The position numbers and the translations under genes are program-made. From assembly GCA_023130215.1 (NCBI GenBank), contig JAGMAN010000019.1, positions 1-20,040 on the forward strand: DNA of 20,040 nt, given 5' to 3'. Under the pieces are notes generated by a model. That model was not told where the DNA came from, did no database searches, and worked only from the letters and a program-made list of their open reading frames with translations. Of the stretch, positions 1-7,387 are shown in pieces. The DNA comes from a bacterium (GTDB lineage Bacteria; NPL-UPA2; JAGMAN01). Within the stretch, counting starts at the first letter, position 1; the number at the start of each line of letters is the position of its first letter.

Positions 1-161
1 GCCCTAAAGGACGTCCTGCGGACAGGGGTCATAGGGTATTAGCCCATATCTGTGGAAAGATGAGAATGCACTATATTAAGATTCTACCTGGAGATAAGGT
101 GAAAGTGGAACTTTCTCCCTATGACCTCACTCGGGGAAGAATTACTTATAGGTACAGATGA
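1..161 (+). CDS. infA: Translation initiation factor IF-1, C-terminal part (cut by window edge)
   Basis: IF-1 is the small OB-fold factor that occupies the ribosomal A site during initiation. The frame ending at TGA 159-161 reads [19 protein letters not shown] and continues with [20 protein letters not shown], which is the diagnostic IF-1 C-terminal half. Upstream of about position 27 this frame no longer matches the family: it gives PKGRPADR. Frame 1 at positions 1-18 gives ALKDVL, resembling the family's EALPNAMF segment. The stretch linking the two is too short and out of frame, which points to a small indel, a sequencing or assembly problem, or a divergent variant at the very edge. The stop codon overlaps the rpmJ start (ATGA), as usual for infA-rpmJ. 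The identification is firm; the state of the 5' end is not. Confidence 0.88.
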   Translation, partial: PKGRPADRGHRVLAHICGKMRMHYIKILPGDKVKVELSPYDLTRGRITYRYR

Positions 162-271
162 AAGTCCGAACTTCTGTGAAGAAGATATGTGAGAAGTGCA
201 AGATAGTCAAACGGCGGGGAATAATCCGGGTAATCTGCTCCAATCCTCGCCACAAGCAAAGACAGGGATGA
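158..271 (+). CDS. rpmJ: 50S ribosomal protein L36
   Basis: A 37-residue protein starting [20 protein letters not shown] and ending PRHKQRQG, the standard L36 sequence and length. It carries the zinc-binding set Cys11, Cys14, Cys27 and His32, so this is the zinc-containing (C+) form. L36 is a late-assembling protein of the 50S subunit near the peptidyl-transferase region. The ATG at 158 overlaps the infA stop by ATGA, so the two are translationally coupled. It sits in the canonical infA-rpmJ-rpsM-rpsK-rpsD-rpoA-rplQ order. No oddity is seen. Confidence 0.96.
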   Translation: MKVRTSVKKICEKCKIVKRRGIIRVICSNPRHKQRQG

Positions 272-303
272 AATGATATTTGATTTTTTAGGGAGTTGTT
301 GAA

Positions 304-726
304 GTGGCTCGAATTGCTGGAGTAGATTTACCCCCTGAGAAGAGGGTGGAGATCGGCCTGACTTATATCTACGGCATTGGTCGGACCTCAGCCGATAAGA
401 TCCTTAAGCTGGCGTCAGTCCATCCGGATACCCGGGTTAAGAACCTCAGCGAAGAGGAGATTAGCAGGATTACGGCTGTCATTCAAAAAGACTACAAGGT
501 GGAAGGGGACCTGCGCCGGGAGGTCTCATCAAATTTGTCAAGGCTTATGGACATCGGCTGTTACCGGGGTTTGCGTCACCGTAAGGGACTCCCTGTCAGG
601 GGACAGAGGACAAGCACCAATGCCCGCACCCGGAAGGGTCCGCGCAAGACGGTGGGAGTGAAGAGGAAAGAGGCTGTAAGAAAGATGGGGAGAGAAAGTG
701 GCGGAAAGAAAGAAAAAAGCGGTTAA
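304..726 (+). CDS. rpsM: 30S ribosomal protein S13
   Basis: S13 sits in the head of the 30S subunit and contacts 16S rRNA, the P-site tRNA and the 50S bridges. The protein begins [20 protein letters not shown], carries the helix-two-turn-helix region [14 protein letters not shown], and has the basic tail segment [20 protein letters not shown] followed by [11 protein letters not shown]. The start is GTG at 304, preceded by GGGAG at 291-295. At 140 residues it is longer than the usual 120-126: about 20 extra lysine/arginine-rich residues follow the normal end, and the last 29 nt overlap the start of rpsK. The extra tail may simply be permissive read-on within the overlap. Confidence 0.97.
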   Translation: MARIAGVDLPPEKRVEIGLTYIYGIGRTSADKILKLASVHPDTRVKNLSEEEISRITAVIQKDYKVEGDLRREVSSNLSRLMDIGCYRGLRHRKGLPVRGQRTSTNARTRKGPRKTVGVKRKEAVRKMGRESGGKKEKSG

Positions 727-1075
727 GAATATACGTAGCGGGATAGCCCATATCCAGGCTACCTTCAATAATACCATCATTACCATAACTGATGAGGGGG
801 GCAATGTAATTGCCTGGTCCAGTGCTGGCCTGCGGGGGTTTAAAGGGTCCAGAAAGAGCACTCCTTTTGCTGCCCAGATGGCCGCTAACTCCTGTGCCCA
901 GAAAGCTCTTGACCAGGGGATGAGAGAGGTGAAAGTATATATCAAAGGCCCTGGTTCAGGCAGGGAGGCAGCCATTAGGTCTTTGCAGTCAGCCGGGTTG
1001 GGAATAAGCCTTATCAAAGATGTCACTCCAATTCCTCACAACGGCTGCCGAGCACCCAAGAGAAGGAGAGTTTAA
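698..1075 (+). CDS. rpsK: 30S ribosomal protein S11
   Basis: S11 is part of the 30S platform near the 690 loop and the Shine-Dalgarno helix. The 125-residue sequence has the family landmarks [54 protein letters not shown] and the C-terminus [18 protein letters not shown]. The start is GTG at 698, inside the 3' end of rpsM, with GGGGAG just upstream at 686-691, so it is translationally coupled to S13. Its TAA overlaps the rpsD ATG by one base. Length and motifs are normal. Confidence 0.98.
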   Translation: MAERKKKAVKNIRSGIAHIQATFNNTIITITDEGGNVIAWSSAGLRGFKGSRKSTPFAAQMAANSCAQKALDQGMREVKVYIKGPGSGREAAIRSLQSAGLGISLIKDVTPIPHNGCRAPKRRRV

Positions 1076-1695
1076 TGGCTCGCTACATTGGTCCAATCTG
1101 TAAACTTTGCCGGAGAGAAGGAGAGAAGTTATTTCTCAAGGGCAGTAAGTGCCTGGGCCCAAAGTGCATCATGGAGAGGCGTAAGCCTTCCCCCGGAGGA
1201 GGAAGAGGACGGAGGACGAGGAAACTTTCTGATTACGGACTTAGATTGCGGGAGAAACAGAAACTGCGCCGGATGTATGGTATCCTGGATAGACAGTTTC
1301 GCAGGTATTTCCGGATGGCTGAAAGGAAGAGAGGGATTACAGGGGAAGTGCTCCTTCAGTTGCTGGAGAGGCGCCTGGATAACATCGTCTTCCGGCTTGG
1401 CTTTGCCATCTCAAGAAATGAGGCCAGACAACTGGTCAGACATGGCCATTTTGAGGTAAATGAGAAGAGGGTAAATATCCCTTCCTATTTAGTTAAGGCT
1501 GGTGATACCATCAAGGCCAGGGACAAGAGCAAGAAGATCAAGGATGTCATGGAGTTCACCAAGGAAAGGGAAATGCCAGGTTGGCTGGAGCTGGATAGAA
1601 AGAGTTTGGCTGGGACGGTGGCAAAGATTCCTTCCCGAAAGGAAATAGCCGTTCCCGTTCAGGAAAAATTGATTGTTGAACTTTTATCAAGATAG
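1075..1695 (+). CDS. rpsD: 30S ribosomal protein S4, zinc-binding form
   Basis: S4 nucleates assembly of the 30S body, binds 16S rRNA, and in many bacteria represses its own operon. The 206-residue protein starts [20 protein letters not shown]. Cys9, Cys12, Cys26 and Cys31 form the CxxC...CxxxxC zinc site of C+ S4 proteins. The S4 RNA-binding domain follows around residues 95-155, with [20 protein letters not shown] and [11 protein letters not shown]. The ATG at 1075 overlaps the rpsK TAA, with AGAAGGAGAG at 1061-1070 as ribosome binding site. The operon position between rpsK and rpoA is canonical. Confidence 0.98.
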   Translation: MARYIGPICKLCRREGEKLFLKGSKCLGPKCIMERRKPSPGGGRGRRTRKLSDYGLRLREKQKLRRMYGILDRQFRRYFRMAERKRGITGEVLLQLLERRLDNIVFRLGFAISRNEARQLVRHGHFEVNEKRVNIPSYLVKAGDTIKARDKSKKIKDVMEFTKEREMPGWLELDRKSLAGTVAKIPSRKEIAVPVQEKLIVELLSR

Positions 1696-1715
1696 AAATT
1701 TTATGGAGGTAGAGA

Positions 1716-2675
1716 ATGGGTTCAAAGTGGAGAGGATTGGAACTTCCTAAGAAATTGAGCTGGGATGAGGAGACTCAAAGCCCTATCTACGGGAAATTGA
1801 TTGCCGAGCCCCTTGAGCGGGGTTATGGAATAACGCTTGGGAATAGTCTGCGCCGGGTTCTCCTCTCCTCCCTGGAAGGAGCTGCCGTCGCCTGGGTGAG
1901 GATGGAAAGGGTTCTGCATGAGTTCTCCACTATCCCCGGGGTGAGAGAGGATGTTACCGAGATAATCCTCAATCTGAAGCAGCTTCTTATCAGGCTTCAT
2001 GGGCAGGAGTCAAAAACTGCGTGGATTAAAGCCAGTGGTGAGGGGGAGGTGAGAGCCGCCGATATCATCAAGGACAGCCAGGTGGAAATTCTAAATCCCA
2101 ATCTCCATATTGTTACCTTGAGTAAAGAAGCAAAGCTGGAGATGGAGATGGAAGTTAGTCCAGGGAAAGGATATGTCTCGGCTGAGAAGAACAAGAAGGA
2201 GGACCAACCCATTGGGGTCATTCCGATGGATTCTATGTTCAGTCCAGTGAGAAAGGTGAATTACAGTGTGGAGAATGCCCGGGTGGGTCAGGAGACTGAT
2301 TATGATAAACTGATTTTAGAGGTCTGGACTAATGGGAGCATCTCTCCTCAGGAAGCAGTTGAGAAAGCGGCTGAAGTTCTGAAGAAACATTTCACTATAT
2401 TCATTTCTCCCGAGGAGGAAATTGAGAAGGAGCTTAAGGGGCTGAGCGAAGAAGAGAAAAAACGACAAGAGTATCTGAAAATGAATGTATCCGAATTGGA
2501 GCCCTCAGTGCGAGCCACCAATTGCTTTAAGGCAGCCAACATTGAGATCATTAAACAGTTAGTTCAGAAGACGGAAGCTGAGATGCTAAAGTACGCTAAT
2601 TTTGGGAAGAAGTCCCTATCTGAGATAAAAGTAGAGCTGGCCAAGATGGGTCTCTCTTTTGGAATGAAGCTATAA
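1716..2675 (+). CDS. rpoA: DNA-directed RNA polymerase subunit alpha
   Basis: The alpha dimer scaffolds RNA polymerase assembly through its N-terminal domain and contacts UP elements and activators through its C-terminal domain. Residues about 20-230 form the alpha-NTD, with landmarks LERGYGITLGNSLRRVLLSS and EFSTIPGVREDVTEIILN. Residues about 260-315 form the alpha-CTD, with SVRATNCFKAANIEIIKQL and NFGKKSLSEIKVEL, where the SVRATN arginine corresponds to the DNA-contacting Arg265 of E. coli. The 319-residue length is normal. The ATG at 1716 has GGAGG at 1705-1709. The stop overlaps the rplQ start (TAATG). Confidence 0.98.
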   Translation: MGSKWRGLELPKKLSWDEETQSPIYGKLIAEPLERGYGITLGNSLRRVLLSSLEGAAVAWVRMERVLHEFSTIPGVREDVTEIILNLKQLLIRLHGQESKTAWIKASGEGEVRAADIIKDSQVEILNPNLHIVTLSKEAKLEMEMEVSPGKGYVSAEKNKKEDQPIGVIPMDSMFSPVRKVNYSVENARVGQETDYDKLILEVWTNGSISPQEAVEKAAEVLKKHFTIFISPEEEIEKELKGLSEEEKKRQEYLKMNVSELEPSVRATNCFKAANIEIIKQLVQKTEAEMLKYANFGKKSLSEIKVELAKMGLSFGMKL

Positions 2676-3079
2676 TGCGGCACCGAAAAGCGGGCCGGAA
2701 ATTAGGGCGAACCAAGAGTCACCGAAAAGCTTTATTGGGTAATTTGCTTAAAGGTCTCTTTGAGCATGAGCGGATAAAGACGACAGTGGCCAAGGGGAAG
2801 GAGATTGCCTCTTTGGCCGACAAGCTGATGGGCTTAGCCAAAAGGGGTGACCTCAGAGCCCGGCGTCAGGTGGGTGAGTTCGTCCGAGATAAGAAGCTCA
2901 TCTCCAAACTCTTCAATGACATTGCCCCCCGTCTGACGGAAAGGAAGAGTGGCTATACCCGCCTGAGGAGGCTTTCTCCCCGTCTGGGAGATGCGGCCTC
3001 TTTAGTCCTGGTTGAGTTAGTGGAAAGGCGAGAGGAGAAAGAAAAGAGCAAAAGGAAGAAGAAAGAGAAAAAGAGCTAA
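2675..3079 (+). CDS. rplQ: 50S ribosomal protein L17
   Basis: L17 lies near the peptide exit tunnel of the 50S subunit. The protein begins MRHRKAGRKLGRTKSHRKAL and continues LGNLLKGLFEHERIKTTVAK, the family signature. GYTRLRRLSPRLGDAASLVL marks the C-terminal core. A lysine/glutamate-rich tail of about 20 residues, ending KEKSKRKKKEKKS, follows the core; such basic tails are common but not conserved. The start overlaps the rpoA stop by one base. This is the last gene of the ribosomal operon. Confidence 0.97.
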   Translation: MRHRKAGRKLGRTKSHRKALLGNLLKGLFEHERIKTTVAKGKEIASLADKLMGLAKRGDLRARRQVGEFVRDKKLISKLFNDIAPRLTERKSGYTRLRRLSPRLGDAASLVLVELVERREEKEKSKRKKKEKKS

Positions 3080-3115
3080 TAATTTAATTCTGTAGAACTT
3101 GCCAGGGGTTCGATT

Positions 3116-3149
3116 TCTGCCAAAGGCGGATGATATCGGGCCCTTTTAT
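3116..3149 (+). terminator. Possible weak terminator after rplQ
   Basis: TCTGCC (3116-3121), a three-base AAA loop and GGCGGA (3125-3130) can form a 6-bp hairpin with one G-T pair. AAAGG at 3122-3126 can alternatively pair with CCTTT at 3142-3146, directly followed by a T-rich stretch. Neither is a textbook intrinsic terminator. The position, in the only gap between the ribosomal operon and the antiporter gene, is what makes it plausible. Confidence 0.3.
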
Positions 3150-3154
3150 TTTGC

Positions 3155-3184
3155 TTGCTAAAGTTTCGGTGATTGATGTATACT
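3155..3184 (+). promoter_or_regulatory. Candidate sigma70-type promoter of the antiporter operon
   Basis: TTGCTA at 3155-3160 (4/6 to TTGACA) lies 18 bases from TATACT at 3179-3184 (5/6 to TATAAT). Transcription would begin around 3191, only a few bases before the ATG at 3195. Together with the lack of a Shine-Dalgarno site, this suggests a very short leader or a downstream start codon. It is a motif-based inference. Confidence 0.4.
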
Positions 3185-3194
3185 ATTGTCTGAC

Positions 3195-4487
3195 ATGTTT
3201 GAGTTTTTTCTATCTATTAAACACTTCTTGGACCAGATGAACATCCTATTCGCTGTCGGCCTGATACTACTCATTGGCTTCTTGGGCAGCAGAATAGCCC
3301 ACCGTTTTAGATTGCCGACAGTAAGCGGCTACATCTTAGTCGGACTGATAATAGGACCCTCTGTCCTCAAGCTTATTCCGGGGGAGATGGTTAGTGCTCT
3401 CACTCCGGTCACCAATGTAGCTCTCAGTTTGATTGCCTTAAGTATTGGAAGTCGATTGGGCATCGCAGGTCTGAAAAGATTGGGGAAAAGCATAGGTTAT
3501 ATTGCCTCCTCAGCAGCTATGGGAGCTTTTTTAGCCGTATTTATCTTAGTAGGAGTTCTCAGCTTCCTGTGGCCGGAGCTGGCTGGACTGCCATCCCGTT
3601 CAGAAGCTAACTTTTTTATAAACTTGATTACTATGGCTCTCCTCTTAGGAGCTATCTCCTCAGCTACCGCCCCGGCGGCTACAGTATCTGTTCTCAACCA
3701 ATATCGGTGTAGAGGACCATTGACCAGCACTCTGCTGGCGGTGGTGGCCATTGACGATGCTATTGCGGTGATTATCTTCGGAGTTGTCTGGACAGTCTGT
3801 AATGTCCTGATGAAAAGCATGGGGGAAATATCCTGGTTTTTGATGATAATTAGACCTTTCTGGGAGATTATAGCCTCAGTGAGCCTGGGTTTAGTGATGG
3901 GAGTCGGACTGCATTTTTTAGCCCGCAGAATGAGGGAGCGAAATGAATTTCTCATCGTTACCTTAGGTGCAGCTATGATTACTACCGGGTTGGCAATGAT
4001 GCTTCATCTCTCCTTTCTCTTAGCCAATATGGCTGCTGGTTTCATCCTTATCAATATGGCCAGGCGCAACTACCGGCTCTTCACCAGCATCAATATGGTT
4101 GAGGTGCCCATCTATGTAACTTTCTTCGTCATTGCGGGAGCAAATCTTCATCTTGGCACTCTTCTCAAGGTGGGAATATTAGGAATAGTCTATATACTGG
4201 CCCGGATAGGAGGTAAGATTTACGGTGCTAAATGGGGAGCCCTTAAGGCAGGAGCAGATGAGACGGTGCGGAAGTATTTAGGCTTGGGCCTGATTCCTCA
4301 GGCGGGAGTGGCTATCGGGTTGGTGCTATTGGTCCAGCAAAGTCCTGCCTTTGCATCTTTCAAGGCAGCCGTCACCAGCATCGTTCTGGCTGGAGTTGCC
4401 GTGAGTGAACTGATTGGTCCTCTTCTAACCAAAGTGGCCATTACCAGGGCAGGGGAAACCCATCCGAGACAGGGGGGTGCAACATGA
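3195..4487 (+). CDS. Cation:proton antiporter, CPA2 family (NapA/KefB-like membrane domain)
   Basis: A polytopic inner-membrane protein of about 430 residues with 12 or more hydrophobic segments, expected to exchange Na+ or K+ for H+. The N-terminal segment GFLGSRIAHRFRLPTVSGYI followed by LVGLIIGPSVL is the CPA2 first helix pair. The ion-binding core is visible as SSATAPAATVSVL and AVVAIDDAIAVIIFG. The Asp-Asp pair is typical of electrogenic exchangers. There is no C-terminal TrkA/RCK domain, unlike full KefB/KefC. The start is uncertain: TTG 3186, ATG 3195 and ATG 3237 are all in frame and none has a good ribosome binding site; I chose 3195. The stop overlaps the next gene's ATG (ATGA), so the two are coupled. 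Transported ion unknown. Confidence 0.85.
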   Translation: MFEFFLSIKHFLDQMNILFAVGLILLIGFLGSRIAHRFRLPTVSGYILVGLIIGPSVLKLIPGEMVSALTPVTNVALSLIALSIGSRLGIAGLKRLGKSIGYIASSAAMGAFLAVFILVGVLSFLWPELAGLPSRSEANFFINLITMALLLGAISSATAPAATVSVLNQYRCRGPLTSTLLAVVAIDDAIAVIIFGVVWTVCNVLMKSMGEISWFLMIIRPFWEIIASVSLGLVMGVGLHFLARRMRERNEFLIVTLGAAMITTGLAMMLHLSFLLANMAAGFILINMARRNYRLFTSINMVEVPIYVTFFVIAGANLHLGTLLKVGILGIVYILARIGGKIYGAKWGALKAGADETVRKYLGLGLIPQAGVAIGLVLLVQQSPAFASFKAAVTSIVLAGVAVSELIGPLLTKVAITRAGETHPRQGGAT

Positions 4488-5485
4488 TCTGTCCGAAGTG
4501 TGGAACTGAAAATTTAAAGGGAAAACTTCTCTGCTATAAGTGCGGAGCCAAATTACTTCAAGCCCCCGGGGAAGCTCCCCAGGTTGGCAAGAAGCCGGCC
4601 AGGAAGAGAAGATTTAAAGCTCTTTACTATCTCTTCGCCCTCATCTTCTCAGGAGTGATTTTCTGTATCATGCTCCAGAGGCCAGAGATGGAACCCCTGG
4701 AGGTCTCCCCTGAGGCTGCCAGGAGCTTAGAGCAGAAGCTCTATATGGTAGAGAGGGCAGCTTTGGCTAAAAAGCCCCTCAGGGTAGAAGTTAGCGAGGA
4801 TGAACTCAACTCTTTCGTTTCCCGGCAGTTCAGAGAACTAAAAGTGGATGAGGAATATGCCAGGAAGAACATAAAAGTGGATGATATCCAGCTCAGGATG
4901 GAGGAAGAGAAGCTAAAAAGCGTTGTTACCATGAAAGTAAAAGGAAAGCTGGTCTATGTCTCCCTGGCCGGGAAAGTGGCTTTAGTGAATAACAGTCTCA
5001 CCCTAAAGCCAGATGAGGTGAAGATTGGCAAATTGCCAGTGCCAGCCAAGACGGTCCAGCGGGCAATGAAACGGGTGGAGAAGAAGAGGGGCAGTCTCTC
5101 TTTCCTTGACTTTCCGGATGGGGTAAGGAGTATTAGAATAGAAGAAGGAAAACTTATTGTGGAGACGGAGATAGTCGCTCCGGTTAAAGAGAAGGCAGGG
5201 AGGGTTAAAGTGCCAGCGGTTGAAATACCAAAGAAAGAAGTTCCTGCCCCTAAGGAGGAACCAGAGAAGAGGGTCTTAACCGAGGAGGAGTTAGAAGAGC
5301 GAAGGAGGAGAATGGAAGAGAACGAAGCTAACTCCTGGCTTCAGGTAGGAGACAATTTCACTAACGTCGGGATGTACGATTCAGCCATTGAGTATTACCA
5401 AAAGGTGACGAACAAGTATCCGGAGTCAGAGCAGGCCAAAGAGGCAAGGCAAAGAATTGAGGAGATAAAGTCCAGGCTGGAATGA
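4484..5485 (+). CDS. Zinc-ribbon, single-pass membrane protein with C-terminal TPR-like module
   Basis: No named family is recognised over the full length of 333 residues. Residues 3-20 form a zinc ribbon (Cys3, Cys6, Cys17, Cys20). A basic stretch KKPARKRRFK precedes one transmembrane helix at about 46-64, so the ribbon should be cytoplasmic and the rest outside. Residues about 100-235 form a beta-rich domain beginning RVEVSEDELNSFVSRQF. It loosely resembles the LmeA/DUF2140-type lipid- or lipoprotein-binding folds; this is a guess from pattern. A Pro/Lys/Glu linker leads to residues 283-328, a TPR-like helix pair (NSWLQVGDNF...DSAIEYYQKV...KYPES) nearly identical to the end of the protease at 15863-17344. 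It starts within the antiporter stop and its own stop overlaps a downstream ATG. Confidence 0.8.
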   Translation: MICPKCGTENLKGKLLCYKCGAKLLQAPGEAPQVGKKPARKRRFKALYYLFALIFSGVIFCIMLQRPEMEPLEVSPEAARSLEQKLYMVERAALAKKPLRVEVSEDELNSFVSRQFRELKVDEEYARKNIKVDDIQLRMEEEKLKSVVTMKVKGKLVYVSLAGKVALVNNSLTLKPDEVKIGKLPVPAKTVQRAMKRVEKKRGSLSFLDFPDGVRSIRIEEGKLIVETEIVAPVKEKAGRVKVPAVEIPKKEVPAPKEEPEKRVLTEEELEERRRRMEENEANSWLQVGDNFTNVGMYDSAIEYYQKVTNKYPESEQAKEARQRIEEIKSRLE

Positions 5486-5535
5486 TTAAGTGGAAATGTT
5501 CCGGTAAAGGTGGTTGGAAGGAGGTGAGGAAAAAA

Positions 5536-5925
5536 GTGGCTAAAAAAAAGGAAGAGCGCCCTGAGGTTTACTTCATGACTGAGGATGTTAAGAGATTCTG
5601 GGACGGTGCAGTGAGGAGATTGAAGAGGTTAGGTGACGAAGCAGGCGAATTAACTAAGCGATGGGAGACGCGTGCCAAAGAAGAGGTAGTTAAGGTCTCC
5701 AGGATGGGAAAGCTTAAATTGGACATTGTGGGGCTGAAGAGGAACAGGGAAGAGAAGTTCAGGGAATTGGGAGCCAAGTCTTATAAGTTAGGCGTTTGGA
5801 GGAAGATAGACCAACCATCAGTGAAAAAACTCTGTCAGGAGATAAAGAAAATAGAAGGAGATCTCAAGGATAAGAAAAGCCAGGTCAAAGCCCTGCGCAA
5901 GGAAGAGAGAAAACCTTCCAAGTAA
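5536..5925 (+). CDS. Small highly charged helical protein, unknown function
   Basis: Unrecognised protein of about 130 residues, almost entirely Lys/Glu/Arg-rich helix, with probable coiled coil in EEKFRELGAKSYKLGVWRKI and KKLCQEIKKIEGDLKDKKSQ. No signal peptide or membrane segment is present. The frame is open from an ATG at 5482 that overlaps the previous stop (ATGA), giving 147 residues. However, AAGGAGGTGA at 5518-5527 sits correctly for the in-frame GTG at 5536 (MAKKKEERPEVYF), which I prefer. It ends 1 nt from the end of the convergent gene at 5927. Co-transcription with the antiporter and the zinc-ribbon membrane protein suggests, but does not show, a common role. Confidence 0.72.
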   Translation: MAKKKEERPEVYFMTEDVKRFWDGAVRRLKRLGDEAGELTKRWETRAKEEVVKVSRMGKLKLDIVGLKRNREEKFRELGAKSYKLGVWRKIDQPSVKKLCQEIKKIEGDLKDKKSQVKALRKEERKPSK

Positions 5926-5926
5926 A

Positions 5927-6358
5927 CTACAATGGTCGCCTGGCTCGGGGAGGACCGAGAATCTCAGCTAAGATTATTCCCTGGCGAAGTGTCTCTAAGT
6001 CAGCCGATTCCGGTATTGGTCTCCTGATTTCTTCCCTCTTTTCCTTTTCCAAAGGAAAAGGAACTGGAGGAGTTTTTACTCTAAGAGGAGGTTCCTCCAC
6101 TTTGGGAGGAGGTGGCACTTTCACCGTCTCAGCTACGGGCTTAATTTCAGGCAGAAGCACCGCTTTTGGCTTCTCTTCTTCCCCTGCCAACCTTCTTAAG
6201 AAGCCTTCCAATGTCTCCTCAGGACGAGGAGGAAGAGATGGAGAGGTTCCGTCTTCCTCCTCATATTTTTGCCCCTCTACGCCTGCCTGTTTTTTAGCTA
6301 AAGCGGAAATGATCCAGAGGACTATAAATATCAGCGGTATAAGGGGGCCAATATCCAT
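5927..6358 (-). CDS. Small proline-rich single-pass membrane protein downstream of floA
   Basis: A 143-residue protein with one N-terminal transmembrane helix (IGPLIPLIFIVLWIISALAK, residues 3-22). A soluble region follows, dominated by Glu, Pro and Lys, with the Pro-rich stretch VPPPPKVEEPPLRVKTPPVP at about residues 80-100. The C-terminus SADLETLRQGIILAEILGPP followed by RARRPL resembles a short helix-plus-motif tail found on small membrane adaptors in related operons; I do not recognise a named family. The ATG overlaps the floA stop by one base (TAATG), so it is translationally coupled to floA. A membrane-microdomain accessory or scaffold role is an inference from position only. Confidence 0.75.
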   Translation of the reverse strand: MDIGPLIPLIFIVLWIISALAKKQAGVEGQKYEEEDGTSPSLPPRPEETLEGFLRRLAGEEEKPKAVLLPEIKPVAETVKVPPPPKVEEPPLRVKTPPVPFPLEKEKREEIRRPIPESADLETLRQGIILAEILGPPRARRPL

Positions 6359-7350
6359 TACTCTTTCTTCTCCTCCTTCGGTCCCAGTCCGGCGATAGAA
6401 TCTCTCATTCCGGTATCAGACTGGATATTCTTCATCCGATAATAATCCATTATCCCCATGTTGCCTTTGCGGAAAGCATCTGCCATAGCTTTTGGAACTT
6501 CTGCTTCAGCCTCCACCACCTTGGCCCTCATCTCCTGGACCCGCGCTTTCATCTCCTGTTCCTGGGCTACAGCCATGGCCCTTCTTTCCTCCGCCTTTGC
6601 CTTGGCAATTTGCAGGTCAGCCTCAGCTTGTTTAGTCTGCAGGCGCGCTCCGATATTCTCTCCCACATCCACATCGGCAATGTCAATGGAAAGGATCTCA
6701 AAAGCAGTCCCGGAATCCAGCCCCTTCTCCAGCACCTTTTTGGAGATGCTATCTGGATTTTCCAGGACCTTCTTATGAGTCTCAGCCGAGCCGATAGTGG
6801 TGACAATTCCTTCACCGACCCTGGCAATGATGGTCTCTTCCACTGCTCCACCAACCAATCTATCTAAGTTGGCCCGCACCGTGACCCTGGCCTTCGCCTT
6901 CAACTGTATCCCATCCATAGCTACGGCATCAACCGCTTGTTTTCCCTTGGTTGGGTCAGGGGCATCTATTACCTTGGGCATAACGCTCATCTGAACTGCC
7001 TGCAATATGTCCCTTCCGGCTAAATCAATAGCACAGGCTCGTTCAAAGGTTAAACCAATATTGGCCTTATCGGCCGCGATGAGAGCCTTGACTACCTGCA
7101 CTACATTTCCTCCAGCTAAGTAATGTGCCTCTATACGGTCGCTGGACATCTCTAAGCCAGCCTTGTGAGCCATAATCATGGAGTTGACGATTACCGGAGG
7201 CGGCACTCTACGAAGCCGCATGGCAATCAGGTTAAAGATTCCCACCTTTACCCCGGCTGCCAGAGCAGCGATCCAGAGCTGCACCGGTATCAGCCAGGTG
7301 AAAAGGATGAAGAAGGCAACTATCCCTACAACTATTACAATAAAAGGCAT
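6358..7350 (-). CDS. floA: Flotillin-like membrane-microdomain protein FloA (YqfA family)
   Basis: FloA forms oligomeric foci in the inner membrane and organises functional membrane microdomains, affecting membrane fluidity and partner protein oligomerisation. At 330 residues it matches the family length. Residues 1-25 are a membrane segment and residues 26-46 a second hydrophobic, possibly re-entrant stretch. The conserved core follows: [60 protein letters not shown] and [20 protein letters not shown]. An Ala/Glu-rich coiled coil lies at about 235-290. The ATG at 7350 has a near-perfect AAAGGAGGT site. It lies in an operon after two nfeD genes, the arrangement known from yqeZ-yqfA in Bacillus. 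Confidence 0.93.
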   Translation of the reverse strand: MPFIVIVVGIVAFFILFTWLIPVQLWIAALAAGVKVGIFNLIAMRLRRVPPPVIVNSMIMAHKAGLEMSSDRIEAHYLAGGNVVQVVKALIAADKANIGLTFERACAIDLAGRDILQAVQMSVMPKVIDAPDPTKGKQAVDAVAMDGIQLKAKARVTVRANLDRLVGGAVEETIIARVGEGIVTTIGSAETHKKVLENPDSISKKVLEKGLDSGTAFEILSIDIADVDVGENIGARLQTKQAEADLQIAKAKAEERRAMAVAQEQEMKARVQEMRAKVVEAEAEVPKAMADAFRKGNMGIMDYYRMKNIQSDTGMRDSIAGLGPKEEKKE

Positions 7351-7370
7351 TTCAACCTCCTTTCAATGAA

Positions 7371-7387
7371 GTCCGCCTCAGGCGGAC
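7371..7387 (-). promoter_or_regulatory. Perfect 7-bp hairpin at the short nfeD / floA junction
   Basis: GTCCGCC (7371-7377), a three-base loop (7378-7380) and GGCGGAC (7381-7387) form a perfect stem. On the coding (minus) strand the loop is the TGA stop codon of the short nfeD gene, and the 5' arm encodes its last residues. The hairpin ends about 20 bases before the floA start, just upstream of the floA ribosome binding site. It has no T-tract, so a processing, stability or attenuation signal, or a small dispersed palindrome, is more likely than a terminator. Confidence 0.55.

Noticed and set aside
538-1026. Long minus-strand frame opposite rpsM/rpsK
   Set aside because: Shadow of highly conserved ribosomal protein genes; no ribosome binding site and no protein-like motifs.
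3100-3125. GGGTTCGATTTC, resembling a tRNA T-loop, after rplQ
   Set aside because: The flanking bases do not form a T-stem, and no acceptor or anticodon arm can be built around it.
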